Positions 14,698 through 23,384 of a stretch of DNA of 64,000 nt are shown piece after piece. Position 1 is the first letter of the stretch, and the number at the start of each line of letters is the position of its first letter. The position numbers and the translations under genes were made by a program. The notes beneath the pieces are model-generated. The model saw only the letters and a program-made list of their open reading frames with translations, had not been told where the DNA came from and did not search any database. This stretch comes from an uncultured Oscillospiraceae bacterium (GTDB lineage Bacteria; Bacillota; Clostridia; Oscillospirales; Oscillospiraceae), in assembly GCA_910587505.1 (NCBI GenBank), contig CAJULD010000009.1, forward strand, positions 1 to 64,000. The letters run 5' to 3'.

Positions 14698-15192
14698 TTA
14701 TGTGCCGGCGGCGCAGTCCGCTTCTCCGCCCCTCAGCATTTCCAGCCCGTGCTCCAGCGCCGGAAGCACCGCCGCCAGATTTTCCCGGACTGCCTTCGGG
14801 CTGCCCGGAAGGTTGACAATCAGACTCCGCCCCCGGATACCCGCCGCCGCCCTGGACAGCATGGCCCGGGGCGTGATGGCCAGCGACGCGGCGCGCATGG
14901 CCTCCGGAATGCCGGGCGTGAGCCGCCGGCACACCGCCAGCGTGGCCTCCGGCGTCACGTCCCTGGGCGAAAAGCCGGTACCCCCGCTGGTGACGATCAA
15001 AGCGGCGTCTCTTTCATCCGCCAGACGGACCAGCGCGGCGCGGATGCGTTCCTCCTCATCCGGCACAAGGACCGTTTCCACCACCCGATAGCCCGCCTTT
15101 TCCAGCATCTCCGCCGCCGCGGGACCCGCCCCGTCGGGGCGCTCCCCCCGAAAACACCGGTCGCTGACCGTTACAACTGCCGCCGTAAACAT
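14698..15192 (-). CDS. mogA: Molybdopterin adenylyltransferase, MogA/MoaB family
   Basis: Adenylylates molybdopterin before metal insertion. The 164-aa protein has the MPT-binding motif TSGGTG at 68-73 followed by FSPRDVTPEAT, and the second conserved block SLIVNLPGSPKAVRENL. TVSDRC near the N-terminus also fits. AAAGGAG precedes the ATG. It is the last gene of a minus-strand molybdenum cofactor operon and ends at the terminator shared with tRNA-Gly; 178 nt of spacer separate it from the moeA-like gene. Confidence 0.93.
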   Translation of the reverse strand: MFTAAVVTVSDRCFRGERPDGAGPAAAEMLEKAGYRVVETVLVPDEEERIRAALVRLADERDAALIVTSGGTGFSPRDVTPEATLAVCRRLTPGIPEAMRAASLAITPRAMLSRAAAGIRGRSLIVNLPGSPKAVRENLAAVLPALEHGLEMLRGGEADCAAGT

Positions 15193-15370
15193 CTCAAACC
15201 GCTCCTTTCAGCATGAACAGATCTTCCGGCCCGCCGTCCGGATCCGCTCCCGGCCTTTTCGCCGCCGCAGGCGGTCGGCGCGAAAACCGGCACGGGAGCC
15301 GCCCAGAGACCCCTTCCTCCAGGTTCTTTTGCTTCTCTTCCCTTCCGGGAAAAGAATGTATCCCCATACT

Positions 15371-16390
15371 CTACTTTCCGAACCCGCAGTTGGGGTAGGC
15401 GCATACCTCGCACCCCAGGCACAGTCCGCCCTCGCCCATGGCGGCGATCTCCTCCCGTGTGACGGCCGCGCCCGCCGCGACGCGGGGCAGCACCAGATCG
15501 AAAATCGTGCGGCGCGCGTACATCACACACCCCGGAAGCCCCATGACCGGCGTTCCGTCCTCGAAGTATCCCAGCAGGAACATGGCCCCCGGCAGCACCG
15601 GCGCGCCATAGGACACGATCCGCGCCCCGCTGGCTTTAATGGCTCCCGGCGTGCGGTCGTCCGGGTCCACGCTCATGCCGCCGGTGCAGAGAATCAGGTC
15701 CACGCCTGCGGCCCTGGCCTCCAGAATGTCCCGGGAAATGGCGTCCATGCCGTCGCCGGGGGTACTCCTGCGCACCGTTTCGATTCCGAAGGCGGCCAGC
15801 TTCTCTTCCACCACCGGCGTAAAAGCATCCTGAATCAGGCCTGTGGCTATCTCGCTGCCGGTAGCGATGACGGCGGCGGTTTTCAACTTCCAGGGCAGCA
15901 GCTCCAGCAGAGGCCGGCCGCCTCCGATCTCCTCCGCCCGCCGCAGCTTTTCCTCCTCGATGACCAGGGGGATCACCCGTGTACCGCACAGCCTGTCCCC
16001 CTTCCGGACCGCCGTGTTGCCGTGCCGGGTGGCGATCATGACGTCGTCCAGCCGGTTGATCTCACGCAGCCGCTCTCCGTCCACCCGGAACAGGCCGTCG
16101 ATTCCGGCACGCAGCTCCAGCTTGCCCTCCTTTACCTGACTGCGGACCATGTGCCCGTTCTCGCACAGGCTGCACAGCCGCGCCGCCGCGTCGTTCTCGT
16201 GGACCATGCCGGGAACCATTTCCCAGACGTACAGATTCTCCTTTCCCATGGACAGCAGCACGGGGATGTCCTCCTCCCGGACCACGTGTCCCTTCCGGAA
16301 CCGGGCGTCCTTATACTGTCCTGGGATGATCTGGGTCATATCGTGGCAGAGCACGTGCCCCACCGCGTCCCGGGTGCGAATCAGCTTCAT
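15371..16390 (-). CDS. MoeA-like molybdopterin-binding protein with Cys-rich C-terminus
   Basis: 339 aa. It contains the MoeA/MogA-type MPT-binding fold: KTAAVIATGSEIATGLIQDAF around 190 and LILCTGGMSVDPDDRTPGAI around 250, then VMGLPGCVMYARRTIFD. It is shorter than E. coli MoeA and lacks a clear four-domain layout. The C-terminus ends with CLGCEVCAYPNCGFGK, a CxxC...C cluster that could bind metal. The start overlaps the MOSC stop as ATGA. It probably takes part in metal insertion or in a variant cofactor step; the exact reaction is not clear. Confidence 0.85.
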   Translation of the reverse strand: MKLIRTRDAVGHVLCHDMTQIIPGQYKDARFRKGHVVREEDIPVLLSMGKENLYVWEMVPGMVHENDAAARLCSLCENGHMVRSQVKEGKLELRAGIDGLFRVDGERLREINRLDDVMIATRHGNTAVRKGDRLCGTRVIPLVIEEEKLRRAEEIGGGRPLLELLPWKLKTAAVIATGSEIATGLIQDAFTPVVEEKLAAFGIETVRRSTPGDGMDAISRDILEARAAGVDLILCTGGMSVDPDDRTPGAIKASGARIVSYGAPVLPGAMFLLGYFEDGTPVMGLPGCVMYARRTIFDLVLPRVAAGAAVTREEIAAMGEGGLCLGCEVCAYPNCGFGK

Positions 16391-16833
16391 GACCGGACCT
16401 CCTCTCCGACTACTGTGATGGCGTCGCCCGCCCGGACGGTCCCCTCCTTTACCACCACGGCAAAGATCCCCTCGGTGGGCATGACGCAGGTTCCCGCGGC
16501 CTTTTTGATGGCGCAGTCGTTGTGGCACTCCTTGCCGATCCGGGTGACCTCCACCTCCGTCTCCCCGATGCGCAGCCGGGTCCCTACGGGCAGATTTTTC
16601 AGCGCAATGCCCACCGTGTTGATGTTCTCCGCGAAGGCTCCCGGCTTCAGCTGCGGCAGGGCGGCGCGCATACGGTCGATGCTCTCCTCCGCCAGCAGGC
16701 TGATCTGCCGGTTCCAGTCCCCGGCGTGGGCGTCGCCCACGATGCCGTGGCGGAGGCGCAGCCGGATTTCCGGGACCTCGTGCTTAACGGTTCCTCTTTT
16801 TTCGCTGATATTGACAGACGCCACGTGAGCCAT
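16387..16833 (-). CDS. MOSC-domain protein
   Basis: 148-aa stand-alone MOSC domain (molybdenum cofactor sulfurase C-terminal). Features are GIVGDAHAGDWNRQISLLAEESID, NINTVGIALKNLPVGTRLRIGETEVEVT and the Cys block GKECHNDCAIKK, the region that handles sulfur or metal in the family. The ATG at 16831-16833 has GGGAG upstream; a start six codons earlier would overlap moaC. It lies between moaC and the moeA-like gene, so a role in molybdenum cofactor delivery or sulfuration is likely. Confidence 0.88.
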   Translation of the reverse strand: MAHVASVNISEKRGTVKHEVPEIRLRLRHGIVGDAHAGDWNRQISLLAEESIDRMRAALPQLKPGAFAENINTVGIALKNLPVGTRLRIGETEVEVTRIGKECHNDCAIKKAAGTCVMPTEGIFAVVVKEGTVRAGDAITVVGEEVRS

Positions 16834-16834
16834 A

Positions 16835-17305
16835 TCATCGCTCCCTTTCATAATCGCCGCTCTTTCCGCCGGTTTTCCGGCAGAGGTGGACGGCGTCGAT
16901 CTCCATATCCTTCTGGACGGCCTTGCACATATCGTAGATGGTGAGGGCGGCGGCGGACACCGCCGTCAGGGCCTCCATCTCCACACCGGTCTCCCCCCGG
17001 CACTTCACCTCCGCGCGGATGCGGACGGCCCCCTCCTCAAAGGAGAAGGACAGGTCGGTCCCCGTCAGACGGAGGGGATGGCACATGGGGATCAGTTCGT
17101 CTGTCCGCTTGGCGGCCATAATCCCCGCCACCTGCGCCACCGCCAGCACGTCCCCCTTGGGCAGACCGCCGGTACGGACCAGCGCCAGCGTCTCCTCCGA
17201 CATCCGGACCAGGCCCTCGGCGGCGGCGGTGCGGAAGGTCTCCGCCTTTTCCGTCACGTCCACCATCCGGGCCCGGCCCTGCTGGTTGAGATGAGTCAGC
17301 TCCAT
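16835..17305 (-). CDS. moaC: Cyclic pyranopterin monophosphate synthase MoaC
   Basis: Second step of molybdopterin synthesis, acting on the MoaA product to form cPMP. The 156-aa length is normal. Signatures visible: ARMVDVTEKAETFRTA at the start, GDVLAVAQVAGIMAAKRTDELIPMCHPL in the middle, and GETGVEMEALTAVSAAALTIYDMCKAVQKDM, which carries the catalytic region. GGAGG precedes the ATG. It lies 3 nt from the moaA stop. Confidence 0.96.
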   Translation of the reverse strand: MELTHLNQQGRARMVDVTEKAETFRTAAAEGLVRMSEETLALVRTGGLPKGDVLAVAQVAGIMAAKRTDELIPMCHPLRLTGTDLSFSFEEGAVRIRAEVKCRGETGVEMEALTAVSAAALTIYDMCKAVQKDMEIDAVHLCRKTGGKSGDYERER

Positions 17306-17308
17306 GGA

Positions 17309-18247
17309 TCATCCTCCGATCTGATTCATGTTTCGCGCCGCGCCGCTGCGACCGGTTTCCGCCATGTAGTGGCGGGGCGGCTTGCTCTCGATCCCCTCCC
17401 GGATGGCCCGGCGCAGCGCCTCGCCCCGCAGCCCCCGCAGGGGGATCTCCTGCTCCGAGTGGAGGCAGGGCTTCAGCTTCCCGTCCGCCGTCACCCGGAT
17501 CCGGTCGCAGCGGGCGCAGAACCGGTGGCTCATGGGCTCGATAAGCCCCACCAGCCCTCTGCCCCCCGGCGTCCGGTACCGCCGGGCCACCCCGGAGACG
17601 TCCACGCCCTCCAGCTCCGGGCAGGCCTCCAGAACGGCGGAGGCGGGCAGGAACCGCTCCGCCGCCCCCTGGCCGATGGGCATCAGCTCGATGAACCGCA
17701 CCTCCAGCGGATACCGCCGCGTCAGGTCCACGAAGTCCGGAATTTCGTCCCGGTTGAATCCGTCCATCAGCACCACGTTCAGTTTGATTCCGGAAAACCC
17801 AGCCTTCCGGGCCGCCTCCAGCCCCCGCAGCACGTCCTCCAGCCGCCCGCCTCTGGTCATACCGGCAAACCGGTCCGGGCGCAGGGTGTCCAGGCTGACG
17901 TTCAGCCGGTTCACCCCCGCCTCCCGCAGGGGCGCGGCCAGGCGGGACAGCGCCGTGCCGTTGGTGGTCAGACACAGCTCCTCCACGCCCTCCAGCGCGG
18001 CCACGTCCCGGCAGATTTCCAGAATGTCCCGCCGGACCAGAGGCTCCCCGCCGGTGAGCCGGACTTTCCGCACTCCCAGCGAGACCGCCTGCCGGGTGAT
18101 CTCCGCCAGCTCCTCTGCCGGGCATATCTCATCGTGGAGGCGTCCGCACACGCCCTCCGGCGGCATGCAGTACCGGCAGCGCAGGTTGCACCGGTCCGTG
18201 ACGGACAGGCGCAGACAGGTAATTTCCCTGGCGCAGACATCCTTCAT
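17309..18247 (-). CDS. moaA: GTP 3',8-cyclase MoaA (radical SAM)
   Basis: Radical SAM enzyme that converts GTP to 3',8-cyclo-7,8-dihydro-GTP. The 312-aa sequence has the radical SAM cluster motif CNLRCRYC (Cys20, 24, 27), KVRLTGGEPL for SAM binding, and the second cluster CARCDRIRVTADGKLKPC near the C-terminus. I chose the ATG at 18245-18247 with GGAG upstream; the frame extends to 18466 through promoter sequence. It is the first gene of the operon moaA-moaC-MOSC-moeA-like-mogA. moaD and moaE are not in the window. Confidence 0.95.
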   Translation of the reverse strand: MKDVCAREITCLRLSVTDRCNLRCRYCMPPEGVCGRLHDEICPAEELAEITRQAVSLGVRKVRLTGGEPLVRRDILEICRDVAALEGVEELCLTTNGTALSRLAAPLREAGVNRLNVSLDTLRPDRFAGMTRGGRLEDVLRGLEAARKAGFSGIKLNVVLMDGFNRDEIPDFVDLTRRYPLEVRFIELMPIGQGAAERFLPASAVLEACPELEGVDVSGVARRYRTPGGRGLVGLIEPMSHRFCARCDRIRVTADGKLKPCLHSEQEIPLRGLRGEALRRAIREGIESKPPRHYMAETGRSGAARNMNQIGG

Positions 18248-18363
18248 GACGGGCTCCTTCCGTGTGCTGTCTTTACTGGCATTCTTTTCCTGAAAGAAAA
18301 AGCGGCAAAAAGGACTTTGGGAACTCTTCATTTTGCCTCGCAGGAAAAGGTTGCTGTAATAAC

Positions 18364-18393
18364 AGTATACCAGAAAAGCCGCTAAGCAGGCAA
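18364..18393 (-). promoter_or_regulatory. Candidate promoter of the moaA operon
   Basis: Minus strand TTGCCT (18393-18388), 18-nt spacer, TATACT (18369-18364), about 115 nt upstream of moaA in an AT-rich stretch. Spacing is one nt over the optimum, so it is a medium-quality call. Confidence 0.6.
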
Positions 18394-18432
18394 GACTCGC
18401 CGTTCGGTATTGCCGAAAGATAATTTGATAAT

Positions 18433-18498
18433 TCAAAAAAAGCGGCGCAGCCGCCTTTCGACGCAAACCAGCGGCAGGCCGAAGCCTGCCGCTGGTTT
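18433..18498 (-). terminator. Two tandem hairpins ahead of the moaA promoter
   Basis: A perfect 15-bp stem (18465-18479/18484-18498, core CCAGCGGCAGGC, TTCG loop on the minus strand) is followed by a GGCGGC-TGC-GCCGCT hairpin with TTTTTTT. They most likely end transcription from the upstream 213-aa gene. They could equally be part of a longer moaA leader. The remaining spacer, 18499-18880, contains GC-rich palindromes but no gene. Confidence 0.65.
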
Positions 18499-18880
18499 AT
18501 GCCGTTTTCCGCCGGACGCAGCGGGCATGACGGGATTTCAACGCCGCTCAGGCCCTTATCCGCCCCGTCCGGGCGGATAAGGCAGCCACAGGATGCCTTC
18601 CGGTCCGGACAGAGGCGACTTGTCATTTTATACTGGTCCAAAGACCGGAGAGGGAGACGTAAGGGCGATTTTGTCGTCTGGAGCATGGCGGAGCAGGCAA
18701 AGCGCAGTTTGCGCGGAACGCGGGGAGAAGCGCGTGGCGCTTTCTTTTCACCAGCGTATTCCAAACGCTTTTCTCTCATATGTTCCTGCAGGATGTGCGG
18801 CATCATCATTCATCCGCACCTGAACCGGCCGTCACAGCTTCTCCATCCCGCCATGCCCGCCGCGCCCGGCGGGCAAAGGA

Positions 18881-19522
18881 CTATTTGCCGGACTGCTGCT
18901 GGATATAGTCGGACAGGATCACGTCAAAGTTGTCGTTCATCTCAAAGGGGAGCGTGTAGTCTACCTCCGTATTGACCAGGCACTGATCGATCTGTGCGGA
19001 GACTTCGTCGGCCCTGCGGCCCAGCTCCGTGGCCATTCCCCGGATCTTACTGCGGTCAAAATTGATGGTGGTCACCTCCCGTGCGTCACAGCGGTAGCTC
19101 ACCTGGTTGCCCTCTCCGTTGAAGCGGTAGCCGGTGCCCGCGTCGGGCAGCAGTACCTCGCCGTTCCGCATGGCGGTCATCCGCCGGAAGGTGTTGGCCA
19201 GGTCCTGCCGGGCCCTGTTGAGACCGGCCTCGCTGTCCATGTCCAGCGGCAGCTTCATCTTGGCGTCGTGGATGGCGGCGCTGAGCTTCTCCCGCTCGGC
19301 CAGCATGGCCATCAGGAAGGCGGCTACCTGGTTGATATGGCCTGCGTATTCGCTGGGCGGAGCGACTTCGATCACGGTGTCCGCGGCCTCCGGCATGACC
19401 CTGCTGCGCAGATGGGTGGTGGTGGTCTTCAGGATGTTGTCCCGGTCCTGCAGGATGCGGCCGGCCTCCTCCATCAGGGATTGCAGCCTGTTCTGCGCAC
19501 GGAAAGCGTCCTTTAAATTCAT
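18881..19522 (-). CDS. Hypothetical protein, 213 aa
   Basis: Soluble, mainly helical protein without signal peptide. The N-terminal 110 residues are heptad-rich (LQSLMEEAGRILQDRDNILKTTTTHL, AFLMAMLAEREKLSAAIHDAKMKL). Then comes a small beta-like part (GTGYRFNGEGNQVSYRCDAREVTTINFD) and a C-terminal segment ending in QQQSGK. I do not recognise a named family. It lies 16 nt after rsfS on the same strand, in an operon with the LCP genes. A structural or phage-like helper role is possible but unsupported. Confidence 0.8.
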   Translation of the reverse strand: MNLKDAFRAQNRLQSLMEEAGRILQDRDNILKTTTTHLRSRVMPEAADTVIEVAPPSEYAGHINQVAAFLMAMLAEREKLSAAIHDAKMKLPLDMDSEAGLNRARQDLANTFRRMTAMRNGEVLLPDAGTGYRFNGEGNQVSYRCDAREVTTINFDRSKIRGMATELGRRADEVSAQIDQCLVNTEVDYTLPFEMNDNFDVILSDYIQQQSGK

Positions 19523-19538
19523 GACGGTCTGCGCCTCA

Positions 19539-19898
19539 TCACTCTGCCAGCAGCGCCGCCACGTCCAGCGGCCTGCCGTCGCTCCACAGCCGCTCCAGGC
19601 CGTAGAATTCCCTGGCCTCGCTGTTGAACACGTGGACCACCATGCATCCGTAGTCCAGCAGCACCCAGATGCCGCCCCGGTGGCCCTCCCGGTGCAGAGG
19701 CTTCTCCCCCGCCTCGATTTCCAGCTTCTCTTCCACCGCGTCGCACAGAGCGTTGATCTGCGTGTTGCTGGAGCCGGTGCAGATGACGAAGTAATCCGCC
19801 AGAGTGGTCAGCTCCGTAACCTCCATGATCCTGATCTCCTCGCCCTTCCGTCCGTCCAGCGCCTTTGCCGCCAGAACCGCCATTTCCTTCGGTGTCAT
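19539..19898 (-). CDS. rsfS: Ribosome silencing factor RsfS
   Basis: Binds ribosomal protein L14 and blocks subunit joining when nutrients are short. The 119-aa protein shows the RsfS core: LADYFVICTGSSNTQINALCDAVEEKL, HREGHRGGIWVLLDYGCMVVHVFNSEAREFYGLERLW. GAGGTAGAGG precedes the ATG. In many Firmicutes rsfS sits next to nadD-yqeK, as here, although two LCP genes are placed between. Confidence 0.95.
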   Translation of the reverse strand: MTPKEMAVLAAKALDGRKGEEIRIMEVTELTTLADYFVICTGSSNTQINALCDAVEEKLEIEAGEKPLHREGHRGGIWVLLDYGCMVVHVFNSEAREFYGLERLWSDGRPLDVAALLAE

Positions 19899-19959
19899 AC
19901 GCCTCTACCTCACTTTGTTTTTATTTTTCAGAACTGGTTCAGCTTCTCAGTTGATTTCG

Positions 19960-21675
19960 CTATGACAGCAGCCATGCCGGCATCTCCGGGCCGGCCGGAG
20001 GCTCCTCCTCCGGCAGCGGGGGCTCCTCCGGCAGTCCCGGCTCCTGCTCCGCCGGACCGGGGTCCGCCGCCGGCTGGTCCGGCGGAGCGGTCTGATCCGG
20101 AGGAACGGTCTGGTCCGGCGGCGTCTGGTCCGGGGGAACGGTCTGGTCAGGCGGGACGGTCTGCCCGCCGGAATTCCCGGTCTGATTGCCGTCGGTGGGC
20201 GTGGTGGGGAAGACCGCCGGCTGTCCGTTTTCATCCTCCGGCGGCAGGATGGGATCGGCCGTCAGGGGGTTGCCGTCCTGGTCGGTATATACCACCGCGC
20301 CGTTTTCATCCAGAATGAACCAGTTGCCCGCCTCGTCCTGCTCCGGTTTGGCCGGAGGCTGGCCATAGACGATGTTTCCGTCGTCGTCATAGTACGCCTC
20401 GCCCCGGCGTACCGCCATAATGGCGTTGTGCTGGGTGTCCCGCAGCTTCCCGGTGGAGGATGCAATGTCGCCGTTTTTCAGGATGCTCATGGCGTCCAGC
20501 ATTCCCGTCGTCACCTTCTGCTCATAGGGGTTGAATCTCTCGTTGACCAGCTCCACTGTCTTGCCGGGGTAGATGGTCACATAGTCCAGCTCCTGGCTGA
20601 TGGCCCGGCTCCAGGTCTTGCCCCAATAGTCGCCGGGGAGGGTGCAGGTGGTTACGTCGTCCATGCTCAGCGTGGGCACGCCGTTCAGTCCCAGCACGTT
20701 GGCGGCAAACCAGATGATGGAGCCGGAATCCAGGTCCGTCTCGATATTGTCCATCGCAAGATCAATGTACGCCTTGATTTTGCCCCAGTGCCTGATGCTC
20801 AGGCACTCCCTGATGAGGGCCTTGATGAAGCTCTGCTGCACCTCCACCCGCTGGATGTCGCCCTTTTTATAGCCCCGGAAACGGACCAGTCCCATGGCGT
20901 CCTTCCCGTTCAGCGTCTGAAGGCCCTTTTTCAGATGGATATGGAGGTCCTGCCAGTCGTCGTCATAGTCCATGTTATAGGGCACGTCGAACTCCACGCC
21001 GTCCACCAGGTCGATAAGCTCCACAAACATTTCCAGCTCCACCTTCACGTAGAAGTCCGGCTTGAAGCCGACGAGCTTCTGCACCCGGCTGGCCAGAGAG
21101 TCGATGCTGTTGCCCGTGCGGGAGTAGACGGAGTTGATCTTCTTGATGTCCCACTTTTCGTTAATCATGGTGTCCCGCGGGATGGACATGATGTTAATAT
21201 CCTGATTTCCGGTGTCGTAGCTGACCAGCATGATGGTATCCGTATTGCCGTCGTCCTGATCGGTGCCCACCAGCAGGAAGGTGTACCACCCCTCCTTCCG
21301 GTTGCCGGAGACGGTGGGCATGTCGCCGTTGTAGCCGTCGTCGGGGTACAGCTCGTCGTCGGTGGGTCCGGCGGGCTCCTCCTGGTCCTCCGGCTGCGGG
21401 CCGGAGGGCCTGACCGTCTGGGCGGGCGTTTTGTCCGGCGCGGGAACGACGGGGATATCCGGGGCCTTGATCCACATTTTCAGCACCACCGTCACCACAA
21501 TGGCGAACACGGCCAGACAGCTGAGCACCGCCACCAGAATTTTCCCCTTACCGCTGTCCCAGTACGCGCCCCACCGGGCGCGAAGGTCAGGCTTCTGCCC
21601 CTCCTCCGCAAAAGGATCGCCCACAGGAGCGGACTGCCGGAAAGCGGACCGGTCCTGTTCTCTTTTTCCTTTCAT
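19960..21675 (-). CDS. LytR-CpsA-Psr (LCP) family cell-wall ligase, copy 1
   Basis: 571 aa. A cytosolic N-terminus (residues 1-42), one membrane span (about 43-65), then the extracellular LCP domain, with GTDQDDGNTDTIMLVSYD, INIMSIPRDTMI and NYNMDYDD-type blocks, which transfers lipid-linked polymers to peptidoglycan in this family. The last 80 residues are a Pro/Gln/Glu-rich tail with PPDQT repeats. I set the start at 21673-21675 (AAGGA upstream), because the next LCP protein begins with the same MxKGK...GDPFAEE pattern. An ATG 12 codons earlier would overlap the upstream stop as ATGA and remains possible. Confidence 0.9.
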   Translation of the reverse strand: MKGKREQDRSAFRQSAPVGDPFAEEGQKPDLRARWGAYWDSGKGKILVAVLSCLAVFAIVVTVVLKMWIKAPDIPVVPAPDKTPAQTVRPSGPQPEDQEEPAGPTDDELYPDDGYNGDMPTVSGNRKEGWYTFLLVGTDQDDGNTDTIMLVSYDTGNQDINIMSIPRDTMINEKWDIKKINSVYSRTGNSIDSLASRVQKLVGFKPDFYVKVELEMFVELIDLVDGVEFDVPYNMDYDDDWQDLHIHLKKGLQTLNGKDAMGLVRFRGYKKGDIQRVEVQQSFIKALIRECLSIRHWGKIKAYIDLAMDNIETDLDSGSIIWFAANVLGLNGVPTLSMDDVTTCTLPGDYWGKTWSRAISQELDYVTIYPGKTVELVNERFNPYEQKVTTGMLDAMSILKNGDIASSTGKLRDTQHNAIMAVRRGEAYYDDDGNIVYGQPPAKPEQDEAGNWFILDENGAVVYTDQDGNPLTADPILPPEDENGQPAVFPTTPTDGNQTGNSGGQTVPPDQTVPPDQTPPDQTVPPDQTAPPDQPAADPGPAEQEPGLPEEPPLPEEEPPAGPEMPAWLLS

Positions 21676-21707
21676 AGTCGCTTTATCCTTTCCGCTTTCA
21701 GTTTCTG

Positions 21708-23384
21708 TCATGCCGGGGGCAGCTCCGGCTCGGGAGGCAGCTCCGGCTCCGGTTCCGGCGGAGGCTGCGGTCCGGGGTCCGCCGTCGTGCCCGGATCGGT
21801 CATACCGGGATCTGTGGTTCCCGGATCGGTCGTACCGGGATCTGTGGTTCCCGGATCGGTCATACCGGGATCTGTAGTTCCCGGATCGGTCGTACCGGGA
21901 TCCGTGGTTCCCGGACTGGTCGTACCGGGATCTGTGGTCCCCGGATCGGTCGTACCGGGGTCCGTGGTGCCCGGACTGGTTGTGCCGGGATCCGTCGTCG
22001 TGCCGGGACCGGCCGTTATCTCATCATCGGGCAGAGAGGGCTCGCTGTCCGCGTCGCTGCCGGAGGGACTGGCAGTCTGGCTGCTGCCGGAACTGCCAGA
22101 GCTGCCGGAGGACTTCACCGGCGCGGAGGTTGCCCTGGTATCCAATACGGTCCCGTTGGTAATGCCCAGGGAACCGTTCCTGTTTTTGTACATGATCTGC
22201 AGGTCGTCCTCCGTGATATCCCGGCTGTAGGGATTGAAGGAGGCGTTGACCAGCTCCACGATCTCCTCCGGATAAGCGAAGACGTAGGACTGATTGTTGC
22301 GATAGGTCCGGCTCCAGGCCCAGCCATCGTACTCGCCGGGCATGGTGACGAAGCTGACGTTGTCCATGTTTACGCCCATGGCCTTCTGGGCGAACCAGAG
22401 GAGGTTGTTCAGGGGAATATCCGTCTCCACGTTCTCAAAGAAGATCCTGGCGAAGCCGCTGATCTTCGTCCAGTTTTTCAGCTGGAGGCACTGGCTGGCC
22501 ACCGCCCTGAGGAAATCCTGCTGGAGCTGTACACGGCCGGTATCGCCGATCTCATTTTTCCTGTCGTTATTTTTCCGCCAGCGGACCACCTGCATGGCGT
22601 CGTCGCCGTTTAGCTTCCGCAGGCCTTTTTTCTGGTGGATATGCAGGTTCTGATAGGGATCGTCGTAATCCATGTTGTAGGGCACGTCGAACTCCACGCC
22701 TCCCAGCTCCTCCACCAGCAGGCCCACCGCCTCCCACTCGATGATGACGTGGAAGTCCGGCAGGATGCCGGTGAGCAGGCTGACCTGCTTTTTCAGGCCC
22801 TCCATGCCCCCGCCGCTGGACTCCCTGGCGCTGTAGACGGAGTTGACCCGCTTGATGTCCCAGTTCACGTTGACCATGGTGTCGCGGGGAATGGACATGC
22901 AGTTGACCGTGCCATTGGGCACGTCGTAGGTTACCAGAATCAGGGTGTCGGTGCTGCCGCTGGAGGTGTCCTTGCCCAGCAGCAGGAAGGTGAACACGTC
23001 CTCCTTCCGTCCGGAGGCCACGTCCGGCTCTCCGTCGCCGTCCAGGTCCTCCTCCGGGTTTTGTCCCGCCGGCGTCCTGTTGGGGACGTTGCCGGCCATG
23101 CCGGGCCGGTCGTTGTCGCTGACGTCCGGGGCCCGGACGAACATCACCCACCATCCTGCCGCCAGCAGCGCCAGTGCCGCCACGCAGCACAGGGCGATCA
23201 CGCCCCCCTTTTTCCCGCTGCTCCAGCGCTTCCAGCCGCCGCCGGAGGACGCCTTCTTTCCCTTTTTTTCCGCCGCGCCCTTTCTGGACGGCGCTTTCTT
23301 TGCCGGGGCCTCTTCCGCGAAGGGGTCGCCGCCCCGCTGCCATCCGCCCCCGGAGTTGGGGGCTTCATGCTTGCCTTTTCTCAT
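21708..23384 (-). CDS. LytR-CpsA-Psr (LCP) family cell-wall ligase, copy 2, with tandem-repeat tail
   Basis: 558 aa, paralogue of the downstream LCP gene. It has a Lys-rich cytosolic N-terminus, one span near residues 65-88, and the LCP domain with GKDTSSGSTDTLILVTYD, VNCMSIPRDTMV and EFDVPYNMDYDDP. The C-terminal about 130 residues are Ser/Thr/Pro-rich and end in some 15 copies of a 5-residue unit (DPGTT, SPGTT or DPGMT), presumably a wall-spanning stalk. The start overlaps the nadD-yqeK stop as ATGA and has AAAGGA upstream. The paralogous pair suggests two acceptor or polymer specificities. Confidence 0.9.
   Translation of the reverse strand: MRKGKHEAPNSGGGWQRGGDPFAEEAPAKKAPSRKGAAEKKGKKASSGGGWKRWSSGKKGGVIALCCVAALALLAAGWWVMFVRAPDVSDNDRPGMAGNVPNRTPAGQNPEEDLDGDGEPDVASGRKEDVFTFLLLGKDTSSGSTDTLILVTYDVPNGTVNCMSIPRDTMVNVNWDIKRVNSVYSARESSGGGMEGLKKQVSLLTGILPDFHVIIEWEAVGLLVEELGGVEFDVPYNMDYDDPYQNLHIHQKKGLRKLNGDDAMQVVRWRKNNDRKNEIGDTGRVQLQQDFLRAVASQCLQLKNWTKISGFARIFFENVETDIPLNNLLWFAQKAMGVNMDNVSFVTMPGEYDGWAWSRTYRNNQSYVFAYPEEIVELVNASFNPYSRDITEDDLQIMYKNRNGSLGITNGTVLDTRATSAPVKSSGSSGSSGSSQTASPSGSDADSEPSLPDDEITAGPGTTTDPGTTSPGTTDPGTTDPGTTDPGTTSPGTTDPGTTDPGTTDPGMTDPGTTDPGTTDPGTTDPGMTDPGTTADPGPQPPPEPEPELPPEPELPPA
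21783..22010 (-). repeat. Coding minisatellite, 15-bp unit (DPGTT)
   Basis: About 15 tandem 15-bp units encode PGTT/PGMT pentapeptides at the C-terminus of the second LCP protein. Units differ at a few third positions and in Asp/Ser or Thr/Met codons; pairs of units make a visible 30-bp period. Such arrays change length by slippage without a frame shift. Confidence 0.9.

Noticed and set aside
14575..15216. 213-codon plus-strand frame over tRNA-Gly and mogA
   Set aside because: It reads through the tRNA and its terminator and lies antisense to mogA.
18499..18700. Moco riboswitch ahead of moaA
   Set aside because: I looked for the conserved core of the Moco RNA on the minus strand and could not match it; the only clear parts are generic hairpins.
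21783..22010. Possible CRISPR array
   Set aside because: Units are contiguous 15-bp coding repeats without unique spacers, in frame within an LCP gene.
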